Source of the DNA: an uncultured Eggerthella sp.
GTDB lineage: Bacteria > Actinomycetota > Coriobacteriia > Coriobacteriales > Eggerthellaceae
Assembly: GCA_937998355.1 (NCBI GenBank)
Contig: CALLDI010000010.1
Coordinates: 124,001 to 188,000, forward strand
Direction: 5' to 3'
DNA length: 64,000 nt
The notes below the pieces were generated by a model, which saw only the letters and a list, made by a program, of their open reading frames with translations, did no database searches and was not told the origin of the DNA. Shown here piece after piece: positions 16,757-24,838 of this stretch (its first letter is position 1; each line of letters starts with the position of its first letter). The position numbers and the translations under genes are program-made.

Positions 16757-16945
16757 CTACAGCCACCCCGCCGCTTTCGCTATGTTGCGATACGTTCCGA
16801 TCGATAGCTGTTTTTTCGAGGTAGGGACGGTGATCATCTTGCCGTTTTTCGTGAATACCAGGTGGCTTCCTTTTCCGCTTCGCTCTGACCAACCTTCGTT
16901 CCTGAACCGCCTGATCACTTCCTTGACTTCCTGCTCTTTCGGCAT
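16757..16945 (-). CDS. hicA: HicA-type mRNA interferase toxin
   Basis: A 62-aa dsRBD-like toxin that cleaves mRNA when not bound by HicB. It shows EVIRRFRNEGWSERSGKGSH with the catalytic His in the GSHLVF motif, then ITVPTSKKQLSIGTYRNIAKAAGW. Length and motif are standard. GGGAGAGG precedes the start. The AT-rich DNA upstream carries likely operators. Confidence 0.92.
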   Translation of the reverse strand: MPKEQEVKEVIRRFRNEGWSERSGKGSHLVFTKNGKMITVPTSKKQLSIGTYRNIAKAAGWL

Positions 16946-16974
16946 TGGGTTCCTCTCCCTTACCTGATGGCTTA

Positions 16975-17030
16975 ATTATAAATAGTTTATAAATCTTTTA
17001 CGAGACTTTTTTCTAAATTGTTTATAAATA
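16975..17030 (-). promoter_or_regulatory. hicAB promoter with two operator-like repeats
   Basis: TATAAT (reading toward hicA) at 16975-16980. Direct repeats AATAGTTTATAAAT (16981-16994) and AAATTGTTTATAAATA (17015-17030), 34 nt apart, overlap the promoter. This arrangement fits autorepression by HicB through its helix-turn-helix. Confidence 0.55.
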
Positions 17031-17077
17031 TAAAAACGCCTTTTGCCAGGTGCTCCGATAAAATACGAAAGCAGCAC

Positions 17078-17106
17078 TACAGCAGGCGAACGACCGTAAA
17101 GCCCTT
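17078..17106 (-). pseudogene. Remnant copy of the comF 3' end
   Basis: About 35 nt beyond the comF stop, the minus strand reads KGFTVVRLL then TAG, matching the real comF end GLTVARLP then TAA. The DNA is close (GCAGGCGAACGACCGT versus GCAGGCGGGCGACCGT). It looks like a leftover from a recombination or 3' end replacement at comF. Confidence 0.4.
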
Positions 17107-17141
17107 CGATCAGATCGGCGCTCACGAAGCGCGATTCAGCG

Positions 17142-18260
17142 TTATGGCAGGCGGGCGACCGTGAGGCCGAAGACCTTTTCCGCCCCCATCTGCTTCAATG
17201 TCGTGGCTGCCGAAGTGAGCGTAGCCCCCGTGGTGAGCACATCGTCCACCAAGATGATGCGTGTCGGTAAGGCTGCAAGAGGATGCGACGGATTCGGGAG
17301 GAACGAATCGTGCATATTTCGCTGTCGACTCGAAGCTGAAAGCCCGCGCTGATCTCCTCTTTCGTTCGGCACGAGCGCGGCGAGCAAGGGCAAATGTGTC
17401 AGCTGCGCAAGGTGCTCCCCTACTAGTTTCATGTGATCGAATCCGCGTTCGCGAATCGCGTGATGGCGCCCCGGGATGACCACGATCGCCGTGTCCCCAG
17501 GTGCGATCCACGCTGGGTCGATATAGCCGATGAGCAGCTCGGCCAATACGCTCGCAAGGCGCACTTCTTTGCGATCCTTGTAGGTCGTGATGAGCTTGCG
17601 ACATGGATCAACGAACTCGAACACGGATGCGACCTGGTCAAGCGACTTTCGATCGTGCCGTCTCGATCGTGAATCACGCTCCTTTCTGACTCGATGATCG
17701 GCCCGTGAAACATTTTCTTCTGACCCATGAAGATCACGCCGTGAAACATTCTCTTTTCGTGAAACACTCTGCCCGTGAACAGGTATTTCTTCTTTTTGCG
17801 CCCGATCTTGCGCATTCGCAGGTGCGCTCATATTCGTGCGTGAAACATCCTGACTACGGTCGACAAGATGCTGAGCCCGGCTGCCACCAGCCGAACCTCG
17901 CAGGTCATGATCGTGATGCGCAGAAACACATGAATCACGGTCGCCGCGAGCTGAATCGCGCTGATCGGGCGCGAGACCACGATGTTTCACGATGAAAGAA
18001 TTGCAATCGACGCACACGAACTTCCCATGCGCCTGGCCGCAAAACGGGCACGCACGCAGCGGATCTATGTAGGGGAGCTCGAGGCGACATTCGTCACACA
18101 GCAGTGTTCCTGGAACATCGCACAGCACGCAACGCGTCGGCCACAGAAGCTCTGCGACACCCTCTCCCATCACGCGCAGCCCCGAAGCTACCCTCGAGAC
18201 GACCGACCGCTCACGCGCGGCGACAGGCCCGCTCAGGCCCATTCTCGGTCCCTCTTTCAT
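17142..18260 (-). CDS. ComF-family phosphoribosyltransferase with repetitive insert
   Basis: ComF/GntX-like protein linked to DNA uptake or repair. The N-terminal part holds a zinc-finger-like cysteine set (PTRCVLCDVPGTLLCDEC and ACPFCGQAHGKFVCVDC). The C-terminal part has the PRPP-binding motif RIILVDDVLTTGATL. In between, where the family normally has a short link, about 110 residues are rich in Ser, Arg, His and Asp with recurring VSRxENVSR. At DNA level they are built on CGTGAAACAT words. At 372 aa it is well above the usual 220-250. The ATG at 18260 overlaps the upstream stop (ATGA). The ATG at 18242 with GAGGG upstream is an equally good start. Confidence 0.85.
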   Translation of the reverse strand: MKEGPRMGLSGPVAARERSVVSRVASGLRVMGEGVAELLWPTRCVLCDVPGTLLCDECRLELPYIDPLRACPFCGQAHGKFVCVDCNSFIVKHRGLAPDQRDSARGDRDSCVSAHHDHDLRGSAGGSRAQHLVDRSQDVSRTNMSAPANAQDRAQKEEIPVHGQSVSRKENVSRRDLHGSEENVSRADHRVRKERDSRSRRHDRKSLDQVASVFEFVDPCRKLITTYKDRKEVRLASVLAELLIGYIDPAWIAPGDTAIVVIPGRHHAIRERGFDHMKLVGEHLAQLTHLPLLAALVPNERGDQRGLSASSRQRNMHDSFLPNPSHPLAALPTRIILVDDVLTTGATLTSAATTLKQMGAEKVFGLTVARLP

Positions 18261-18733
18261 GCACGAAGCATCGCTACATCGCTTCCTTGCGTCGCTTCCT
18301 GCTTCTTCCTTGGGCGCCCCGCTTTCGGAGCCTCGCGCAAACGCTGCTCGATCGAATCACGCAACACCATGCGCTTCGTGCCGTCTTTCCAAGACACCAA
18401 TTGCGCGTTGTCGCACATTTGGATCACACGAGCTGAACTAACGCCGAGCAATCGAGCGGCATCGGCAGCGGTGACCGCATTCGCCCGAGCAAGATCACAA
18501 TCGACAGCGACCACGATGATCTTGCCACCATGCTCGGGCTCATGACCGAGCTTTCCGCCTTCGGTTTCTTTGCCCTCGATCAGGTCGAAGAGAACCGTCT
18601 GATAAAGCCAGTCGGCAGCGGACTCGATCGCATCCTGCATGTCTTCGCCAAAGGTTCCTCCGCCCATATCACAAGGCCATGCGACCATGTACTTCTCGCC
18701 CTGGAAAAACTCGAATTCTCGTACTACCAGCAT
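18257..18733 (-). CDS. HicB-like antitoxin with helix-turn-helix, second pair
   Basis: 158 aa. The N-terminal half (FEFFQGEKYMVAWPCDMGGGTFGEDMQDAIESAADWL) resembles the HicB sheet-helix fold. The C-terminal half carries a helix-turn-helix (VTAADAARLLGVSSARVIQMC) and an APKAGRPR tail nearly identical to that of the first HicB. The ATG at 18733 was preferred over a GTG at 18742. It lies 29 nt after its toxin gene and overlaps comF by 4 nt, so comF may be co-transcribed. Confidence 0.8.
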   Translation of the reverse strand: MLVVREFEFFQGEKYMVAWPCDMGGGTFGEDMQDAIESAADWLYQTVLFDLIEGKETEGGKLGHEPEHGGKIIVVAVDCDLARANAVTAADAARLLGVSSARVIQMCDNAQLVSWKDGTKRMVLRDSIEQRLREAPKAGRPRKKQEATQGSDVAMLRA

Positions 18734-18762
18734 ATTCTCCACATCCTCTCTGCTACCGACAG

Positions 18763-18936
18763 TTATCGCAAACCAGCATCACGCAAGATCCTCTTCGCGA
18801 TCGCGTCTTCGATCTCCCGATGGCGCTTCACGTTGACCTTGACCTTGTCATTCGTGAAGTGTTCGTGTTTGGTCCCGCCCTCCGACCTGAAACCAGCCTG
18901 TATTAGCATCTTTACGAGTTCGCGCCTTTTGACCAT
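18763..18936 (-). CDS. HicA-like toxin, second pair
   Basis: 57 aa: MVKRRELVKMLIQAGFRSEG, then GGTKHEHFTND with the His in the place of the HicA catalytic residue, and KVNVKRHREIEDAIAKRILRDAGL. The ATG at 18936 follows AAAGGGACCGAA. Two ATGs further upstream lack a ribosome site. It is distinct in sequence from the first HicA, so this is a second lineage rather than a recent copy. Confidence 0.82.
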   Translation of the reverse strand: MVKRRELVKMLIQAGFRSEGGTKHEHFTNDKVKVNVKRHREIEDAIAKRILRDAGLR

Positions 18937-18956
18937 TTCGGTCCCTTTCATTAATA

Positions 18957-18970
18957 TTAACATCTGTTAA
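18957..18970. promoter_or_regulatory. Operator-like palindrome upstream of the second hicA
   Basis: TTAACATCTGTTAA, a perfect 5-bp inverted repeat with a 4-nt centre, in an AT-rich patch 20-35 nt ahead of the hicA-like start. Probable antitoxin binding site. Further upstream (19050-19207) is a T-rich degenerate repeat (CTGACGTTCTTTCTC, ACGTTCTTTTCAAC and similar) without genes. Confidence 0.4.
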
Positions 18971-19286
18971 GTGTTTTGAGAATAGAACTCTTATCAAAAA
19001 CTAAGGTTTTTGAATTTGGGTTCTCTTGTCTTCTTAGGATGACCGTCGGGTCTTACGAAAATGTGAACTTTTTCTGACGTTCTTTCTCGCAAGGCCTTAC
19101 GTTCTTTTCAACTTTTTCTCAAATCTATCTCACGTTCTTCTCACGCCTTTTCGCACGTGACCTCATTTTTTTCTGACGTATTTCGCGCGCGGGCTTACAT
19201 TTTTTTGAAATCGCCTGATGAGACGAAAGAACGTGGTGCTATGCTCTGAACAGGCTCACGCGCAGGAACATGTGCTCGGGGGGCAG

Positions 19287-19391
19287 GTGCGTACGCACGT
19301 ACGCGCGGAACACGCGCACGAGTGCGACAATGTATACGCGCAGGGAAAACGCGAGCGCACGAGCACGACAATGCGTACGCACGTGCGCATG
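19287..19391. repeat. Pair of alternating purine-pyrimidine palindromic boxes upstream of the cupin gene
   Basis: TGCGTACGCACGT occurs at 19288-19300 and 19372-19384, 84 nt apart. Both sit in about 21-nt runs of strict purine-pyrimidine alternation (19287-19307 and 19371-19391). CGACAATG also repeats between them. Possible regulator sites or Z-DNA-prone tracts. Confidence 0.5.
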
Positions 19392-19432
19392 AAACGCATC
19401 GCATTATGGATGCGACCATCGAAGGGGGAACT

Positions 19433-19780
19433 ATGTCACTATCACGAAATCGCGAGGTCGCGAAGGCTGAACACGCGCAAGGCGGCAAGGGCTATTTGCT
19501 GCGCGACCTGCTGCTGACGGGCGATCAGCTGCATGGCAAGCTGACGTACACGTCCACGATCACGCTCGATCCGGGCTGCTCCATCGGCGTTCACACGCAC
19601 ACCGGCGACAGCGAGATGTACTTCATCTACGAGGGCACCGGCCTCTACACCGACAACGATGAGACCTACCCCGTACAGGCTGGTGACGTGCTGTTTTGTA
19701 AAGATGGTGAAACGCACGGCATCGAGAATGATGGCGATGCTCCCCTGCGCTTCGTGGCGCTCATGCAAGCCACTGAATAG
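19433..19780 (+). CDS. Small cupin-domain protein
   Basis: A 115-aa single-domain cupin. Metal-binding motif 1 is GVHTHTGDSEMYFIYEGTG (two His and one Glu); motif 2 is the YPVQAGDVLFCKDGETHGI segment with the third His. Such proteins can be small isomerases, sugar-binding proteins or sensors, so no specific function can be given. ATG 19433 follows GAAGGGGGAACT. The upstream open frame from 19322 runs through low-complexity DNA and is not used. Confidence 0.88.
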   Translation: MSLSRNREVAKAEHAQGGKGYLLRDLLLTGDQLHGKLTYTSTITLDPGCSIGVHTHTGDSEMYFIYEGTGLYTDNDETYPVQAGDVLFCKDGETHGIENDGDAPLRFVALMQATE

Positions 19781-19889
19781 CGCAACAGGTCTGAAGCTTT
19801 GCTGGGCGTTTCGCCTGGGTTTTGCCTAGCGTGTTGTCGGCGGTCGCTGCCTGTGACGCGTCGGGCGTTGCTGGCGCTCCGTCTGGGTC

Positions 19890-19949
19890 TTTCGCCCGAC
19901 GGAGCGTCTAACGTTTCGCCCGACGGAGTGTCTAACGTTTCGCTTGGCG
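19890..19949. repeat. 24-bp tandem repeat at the end of the disordered protein gene
   Basis: TTTCGCCCGACGGAG-GTCTAACG units at 19890-19913 and 19914-19937 plus a partial third. Each unit contains a TAG in the frame of the minus-strand gene, and that gene stops at the first one it meets (19932-19934). Confidence 0.65.
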
Positions 19950-21284
19950 GCTGGTTCGCGTACGAATCGGCTGCTGAACTGCAGGGATCGGATGCAACTC
20001 GACCTGCTGACCCTGCATGGGCAGGCGCTGTTCCGCGAGCAGCGAGGTCGATCGATGCACCTCTCGACCAAGCGGCTGCTGAAGATCGCGAAGCGTGCTC
20101 GCGTCACGCGCGCTGCGAGCTTGCGCCTCGCGCTTGGATGGCCAGAGCGGGCGGGCGATAGCAGAATCGCTGCCAGTCTTGAAGAGCGGTTCAGGGTGCT
20201 TGCACGCATCCTGGGAAGTCCGCTTCATCGGCTTGAGCGGCTCGATCCGCCCAGATGAGAGCGGCGCGGCATGCAGTACGACGGCGCTTCCGGGCAACGG
20301 AGGCATCGGGCGCTTCGCGGAAGGCTCGCTCGGGGCCGCAGTGAAATCGATCGCGCTTCGCTTGGTCCGCTGGACTTCGACCTGGTCTTCGGCAGGCGCA
20401 CACTCGTGCGACGCATTCGCACGCGCTGGACCGCCGAACAGCGTGGTCGATCGTGAACACGTGCTTGACGAGGTGTTCTTCAGCGGCGGAAGCTGAGCGC
20501 TCTTGCCGCCGAGCGCGATGCGACGAAGCGGCTGCGCTTTGGGTGCGCGCGTTTCGATGGCCTGCAGCGGCACCTGGCCGAGCGGCGTCGGGCGAACCCT
20601 CGTCGCCTGGTGCTGCAGTGCGACGCGCTTCGTGGCGGTGGACGGAAGCTCCTGGTGAGGGATGGGGTTGTGCGGCGCGTTCTCGATGCCGATCGGCAGC
20701 CGCGGCGATTCATCGAGCGCTCGCGAATGATCGCAGGTCGTCGCGAATGACGGCATGACCGGCAGGAGCAGTGATGCCGAGTCGGTGGGCAGCTTCTCGA
20801 CAAGAGACGCGAGGGAGCCGACCGACGCCGAATCAGCCAGTGAATCGAGGCTGGTCGACGGGCTCGAGGCGGTATCGATGGTGTCGATCGGAGCGAGATA
20901 GGCATCGGGCAGGATGTCGTACTGGAACGAATCGTCGGCGCGAGCGCTATCGATCTGCCGCACGGAAGCCTCAAGTCGCGCGATCAAGTCTTCGAACGGA
21001 GCCTTTTCGGGCTCCTTATCAGGTGTTTCTTCAGAGGCTTCTTCAGGAATTTTTTCGGCTGCAGCCTCAGACGAGCGTTCGAGCGCATCGTCAGCCTGCG
21101 CGCTCAGATCGTCGAGCCGCTGAATGGACGCTTCGAGGCGTGCGATGAGATTCTCGAAGGGAGCTTGGCCGCTCGTGCTGCCCTGCTCGCGACCGAAAGC
21201 GCTCGACTCGTGCGAGGAAAAATGCTGATGAGAGGGTTGTTCCCAAAGATCGGACATGGTGCGATTCGTAGTTCGTTTCTGCAC
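19932..21284 (-). CDS. Low-complexity hypothetical protein with duplicated helix
   Basis: 450 aa, no family recognised. No signal peptide or membrane segment. The N-terminal part contains a duplicated amphipathic helix: APFENLIARLEASIQRLDD and APFEDLIARLEASVRQID about 60 residues later. The remainder is rich in Ser, Pro, Arg and Ala and probably disordered. The start is uncertain: the frame opens with GTG at 21284, and the first ATG is at 21257 (MSDLWEQPSHQ). Neither has a ribosome site. It is the only long, plausible frame here, but coding is not certain. Confidence 0.5.
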   Translation of the reverse strand: MQKRTTNRTMSDLWEQPSHQHFSSHESSAFGREQGSTSGQAPFENLIARLEASIQRLDDLSAQADDALERSSEAAAEKIPEEASEETPDKEPEKAPFEDLIARLEASVRQIDSARADDSFQYDILPDAYLAPIDTIDTASSPSTSLDSLADSASVGSLASLVEKLPTDSASLLLPVMPSFATTCDHSRALDESPRLPIGIENAPHNPIPHQELPSTATKRVALQHQATRVRPTPLGQVPLQAIETRAPKAQPLRRIALGGKSAQLPPLKNTSSSTCSRSTTLFGGPARANASHECAPAEDQVEVQRTKRSAIDFTAAPSEPSAKRPMPPLPGSAVVLHAAPLSSGRIEPLKPMKRTSQDACKHPEPLFKTGSDSAIARPLWPSKREAQARSARDASTLRDLQQPLGREVHRSTSLLAEQRLPMQGQQVELHPIPAVQQPIRTRTSRQAKR

Positions 21285-21391
21285 AACCCGGCGCGAGGCC
21301 GATCGTGCGTGGTGCGTTTAGTGGTTCGTTGTCTACGATTGTAGCACGCCAGAGCAAGAACTGCGTGATGAACTGGATGAATCTACAGGAA

Positions 21392-21417
21392 GGCCACCCG
21401 CCAGGCAGCGGATGGCC
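21392..21417 (-). terminator. Terminator-like hairpin after the 996-aa surface protein
   Basis: 10-bp stem GGCCATCCGC / GCGGGTGGCC with a 6-nt loop, about 40 nt past the stop codon. The T-tract is weak (TTCCTG). Confidence 0.45.
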
Positions 21418-21455
21418 CCTCGTCCTCAGGTTATTCCAAGCCGCTCCAAGCCGCT

Positions 21456-24446
21456 TTACGCTGCAAGAACCACAGTCGTTGTAGCAACTGGCTGGAAGTA
21501 CGCATACAGAGTGAGCACCTCTTTTTGATCGTCCTGCTGCAGCACGCTGAACCATTCGCCGTCTTTTACCTGCTGACCAGCGCCATCAGCTGCAGTGAAC
21601 CACCCAACGAACTCATATCCCGGATAATCGAATCCAGCACCCTCGCTCGGCAGAGCAAGCTGCTCGACATACTGAACATCTTGCGAGGTCGTCACCCCAT
21701 TCGGGTAGACATAGTGAACCTGATACGCGATCGCTTCCCACACGTAGTGAATGACGATCTCATCACCCCAAGGATCATTCATCGCTCCACTTAAAATGTC
21801 GCCGCAGGTCGTTTCGTCAGTCAGTTCGTTTCCAAAATCATCATAAATTCCTACGATCCTGTGTGCCTGCCAAATAAGGTCGCGGAACGTGAGCGGCGTA
21901 TCCCACCAAGCGAGGAAGATCACATCTTCCGACTCGTGATCCTGCGCGAATGATCCCAGGTCATAGATCACTTTTATTTGACGAATATCTGGCGATGCAT
22001 ACATGTCGATCGGACTCTCGCCATCCCATTCGATAAGATCCACAATCTCCTGGATGGTCACGACCACACCATTAGCCCAATCGTCACGATCGTAATACAT
22101 ATTGAAGTCCGCATCCCACCAGCCTGCAGTGTAATAGGCGACATAATCGTTCGTGGGATCGTCGTCCTTGTTCTGGTCATATGCAGCGTAGAAGTAGTCC
22201 GTCAGCTGCAGATATTCCTCGCGAACGACAACGTAATCGTCCGGCGAAGCGTCGGTGAGAGACCAATACCGGACCAAAACAGGAGTGGTACGCCAAACCG
22301 CGTAGAGCGTGTTCTGATTGAACTCTACATAAGTGACATTCCCCTCGCCGTCAGGCAATTCAGCGATCATCGGTGCGCGAGCGCTATACGCATCGCCGGC
22401 ACGATAGTCGACCAAGTCGGTATCAGGAATGACCGCCCAACCCAGGAAATCATATCCCTCCTTCACCGGAACGAAGTCGAAGATGGTGTACACGCAATCA
22501 GCGAACCATGTTTCAGGATGGGTCGCGAGCGTGGTCGGAGGATAAGTAAGGTCCTCTGGGTCATTGAAGTAAAACAGTATCTCGACCTCTTGAATAGCCC
22601 AAACAGCATAGAGCGTAGTCGGCTCTGCGAAGACCGCCCAGCTACGCGGCGCATCAGGAACACCGTCGCCATCCACATCGACATAGGCAAGTCCCTCATC
22701 AGGCTGCGTCGCACCCAGCCTCGTGGACCAACCTGCGAAGACATAGCCAGGGCGCTTCATCATATCGCCGCTCGGCAGCACGACCGGCGCATCCATCCTT
22801 TGCTGCTGACTACTCTCGAAGCCCGCGGGTGGATTCCCATCAGCCGTGTTCCAAGAGCCCACACGCGTCGCAGTGGTTCGTGTCTCATCGATCGTTCCAT
22901 CAGCGTTGTAATAAATACTATAGAGCGGATGGTACTTGCCGCCGAATTCAGGATCGTTGATATCCGCATATCCACGCGGATCGAACGTGGGCGCTATACC
23001 CCAGAGTGTCCATATCGCATAGAGTGTCTCAACGTTGGTCAACGAACCATAATCAGCGCCCGTATCATCCGCAACGAAAAACAATCCTGCCTCTTTCAGA
23101 GCCTCCAGATATGCAAAATTGTCCACACCATTCAGTTGCGTTGCGCCAAGGATCGCTTCGGCTGTGAGCATGATTCGCGAAGAGCCGTTGGCGAAAGTCG
23201 CGAACACATAGCCCCCATCATCAAAAGCAAAACCCCTCAAAACGTACGAGCGGCCTTGGCTATCGACAGGCGCGGCAACCGTGCCACCAAAACGAACATC
23301 GATAGGCAGAATGACCGTCGCGTCCTTGTTAAAAATATGCATCCCTGTTTGCTGACCAGGGAACGCTGGAAATGCATTCGGACGTGCCTCAGTCGCATCG
23401 TCAGCCCATTTACCAGCGCCAAGATCGATGGTGAATTCGCAACGATCGAGATCAGAAATCGTAAGATAGTACGCATAGAGCGTTAGCTCCTTGCCCGAAA
23501 CATCTCCCGTGATCTCTGCATATTTCATACCCGAATTAACCTGCTGTCCTTGCCTATCTGGCTCGGTATACCAAACGATCGCATCATGAATCGACAAGTC
23601 AAAACTCGGACCCGAAATCGGCAGCTCAAGAGGAGAGTCAAAATTCGCAGTAAGAACTGTTCGAGAATCGTCTGGATAAACCAGATATATCGTGACGAAC
23701 TGCTCTTCCTGACCGATCGGACCTATCGCATTCGAGATGAGCGTTCCGCTATAGTTCGATGCTTGAACTCGGCACGTGATGATGTGCGTGAGATCGCCCT
23801 CAACAAGGATATACGTAGCCTTCGTCGCACCCGCTATCGCTACATCGCCGCGATACCACTGGCATATCAACTGCGCGTCCGCAGGAGCACCATTCACGAT
23901 CGCGGTCAGCTTCGAGCCGACCAGAGGCTCGCCAGAGATAACTACCTCACCCGTCAAAACAGCAGCATCTTGAACCGCTGAAGGATCGCTCTCGACCTCT
24001 ACTGCTGACGCGTTCGCGTTCGATGCTGCAGGCTGTTCGAGCTGATCGCGCACGTTCGGTGCCGGTTCAGCACTACTCGAGCTATCGCCGCCTGAACCAT
24101 CAGGAGCTATGCCCTCTGATGTTCCTTCGGTTGGTATATTTCCTGATGAACCGCTGCTCTGCGCCTCATTCGCTACATCAGTTGTCGAACTGAGCGCAGC
24201 ATCTGCAGGCTGCGCGGATTCCGTATCTGGGACACTAGCTAGAACCGCTTTCGCGGGAGTGGCCTCCGCTGAAGAAGAAACCTCTGCCGCAGAAGAAATC
24301 CCTGTTGACTCGCTTGATTCGGTCGCGAGCGCATAGCCTGGCAGCGCGATGCTGCATGCGGCGAGCACCGCGGCGATAGCGAGGGTCGCTAGGACGAACA
24401 ACGACGTGTTCCTCGTCCGCTTTTCGTTTCGCATCACGTTCTTCAT
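21456..24446 (-). CDS. Secreted InlB B-repeat surface protein (996 aa)
   Basis: The N-terminal hydrophobic signal ATLAIAAVLAACSIALPG contains a possible lipobox, so it may be a lipoprotein. Then a Ser/Ala/Glu-rich stretch (about 35-165), an Ig-like domain (VVISGEPLVGSKLTAIVN), and from about residue 335 a series of InlB B/Flg_new repeats ending in the typical GYxFxGW...TLYAxW pattern. Residues about 340-990 align end to end with the C-terminal part of the partial giant protein at 47979. No LPXTG or membrane anchor at the C-terminus. GAGGGGTTCCC precedes the ATG. Likely adhesin or matrix protein; ligand unknown. Confidence 0.85.
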   Translation of the reverse strand: MKNVMRNEKRTRNTSLFVLATLAIAAVLAACSIALPGYALATESSESTGISSAAEVSSSAEATPAKAVLASVPDTESAQPADAALSSTTDVANEAQSSGSSGNIPTEGTSEGIAPDGSGGDSSSSAEPAPNVRDQLEQPAASNANASAVEVESDPSAVQDAAVLTGEVVISGEPLVGSKLTAIVNGAPADAQLICQWYRGDVAIAGATKATYILVEGDLTHIITCRVQASNYSGTLISNAIGPIGQEEQFVTIYLVYPDDSRTVLTANFDSPLELPISGPSFDLSIHDAIVWYTEPDRQGQQVNSGMKYAEITGDVSGKELTLYAYYLTISDLDRCEFTIDLGAGKWADDATEARPNAFPAFPGQQTGMHIFNKDATVILPIDVRFGGTVAAPVDSQGRSYVLRGFAFDDGGYVFATFANGSSRIMLTAEAILGATQLNGVDNFAYLEALKEAGLFFVADDTGADYGSLTNVETLYAIWTLWGIAPTFDPRGYADINDPEFGGKYHPLYSIYYNADGTIDETRTTATRVGSWNTADGNPPAGFESSQQQRMDAPVVLPSGDMMKRPGYVFAGWSTRLGATQPDEGLAYVDVDGDGVPDAPRSWAVFAEPTTLYAVWAIQEVEILFYFNDPEDLTYPPTTLATHPETWFADCVYTIFDFVPVKEGYDFLGWAVIPDTDLVDYRAGDAYSARAPMIAELPDGEGNVTYVEFNQNTLYAVWRTTPVLVRYWSLTDASPDDYVVVREEYLQLTDYFYAAYDQNKDDDPTNDYVAYYTAGWWDADFNMYYDRDDWANGVVVTIQEIVDLIEWDGESPIDMYASPDIRQIKVIYDLGSFAQDHESEDVIFLAWWDTPLTFRDLIWQAHRIVGIYDDFGNELTDETTCGDILSGAMNDPWGDEIVIHYVWEAIAYQVHYVYPNGVTTSQDVQYVEQLALPSEGAGFDYPGYEFVGWFTAADGAGQQVKDGEWFSVLQQDDQKEVLTLYAYFQPVATTTVVLAA

Positions 24447-24838
24447 GGGAACCCCTCCTCAACGAAGCAGCGACAAAAGACGCGCTTCTCTAGCGCCGAG
24501 ATGGCACGCTGACCCAACGGCCTTCGCCAACATATTTGATTCACGAGATCGGATAGAAAAGAAACGGATCGACCCTTGAAAAAGGGCACGATGAAGGAAG
24601 CGAGCGGCTGCGTTCGTGGTGCGTTTCAAAGTGAGTTTTATAGAGGATTGCTGATCTACCAGCAGTTTCTGTCTTTACCCTAGCATAAAAGACCGCAGAT
24701 GAGAGCGCTGAGATAACCGTCAATAAATCGAAACTGACCATTGAACAGGGCTGTTCAACCAGCAATTTTGCGAAATTGGGGAAAGATGATGAAAAATCTG
24801 GAGCAGCGAAAAGCCCCGGTTTTGAGGCTTGCCGAGGT
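24447..24838. other. Gene-free gap between the surface protein and the EAL protein
   Basis: No supported gene. It holds a TATAAA (toward the surface gene) near 24645-24652, a CCCTT / AAGGG mini-hairpin near 24575 and the palindrome TTGAACAGGGCTGTTCAA near 24742. The terminator of the EAL gene lies at its far end. Confidence 0.5.
24811..24830 (-). terminator. Short terminator of the EAL-protein gene
   Basis: Minus-strand stem AAGCCTC / GGGGCTT (7 bp, one G-U) closing AAAACC, followed by TTCG. It begins about 10 nt after the stop codon, with CCGAGG / CCTCGG overlapping the stop. Confidence 0.5.

Noticed and set aside
17983..17998. A possible parS centromere site (TGTTTCACGATGAAAG)
   Set aside because: Only the left half matches TGTTTCACGTGAAACA; the right half does not. 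Kept only as half-site repeats in the ComF insert.
24742..24759. LexA-like palindrome TTGAACAGGGCTGTTCAA
   Set aside because: The centre is 6 nt between GAAC and GTTC, not the 4 nt of the Gram-positive SOS box, and no SOS gene is adjacent.
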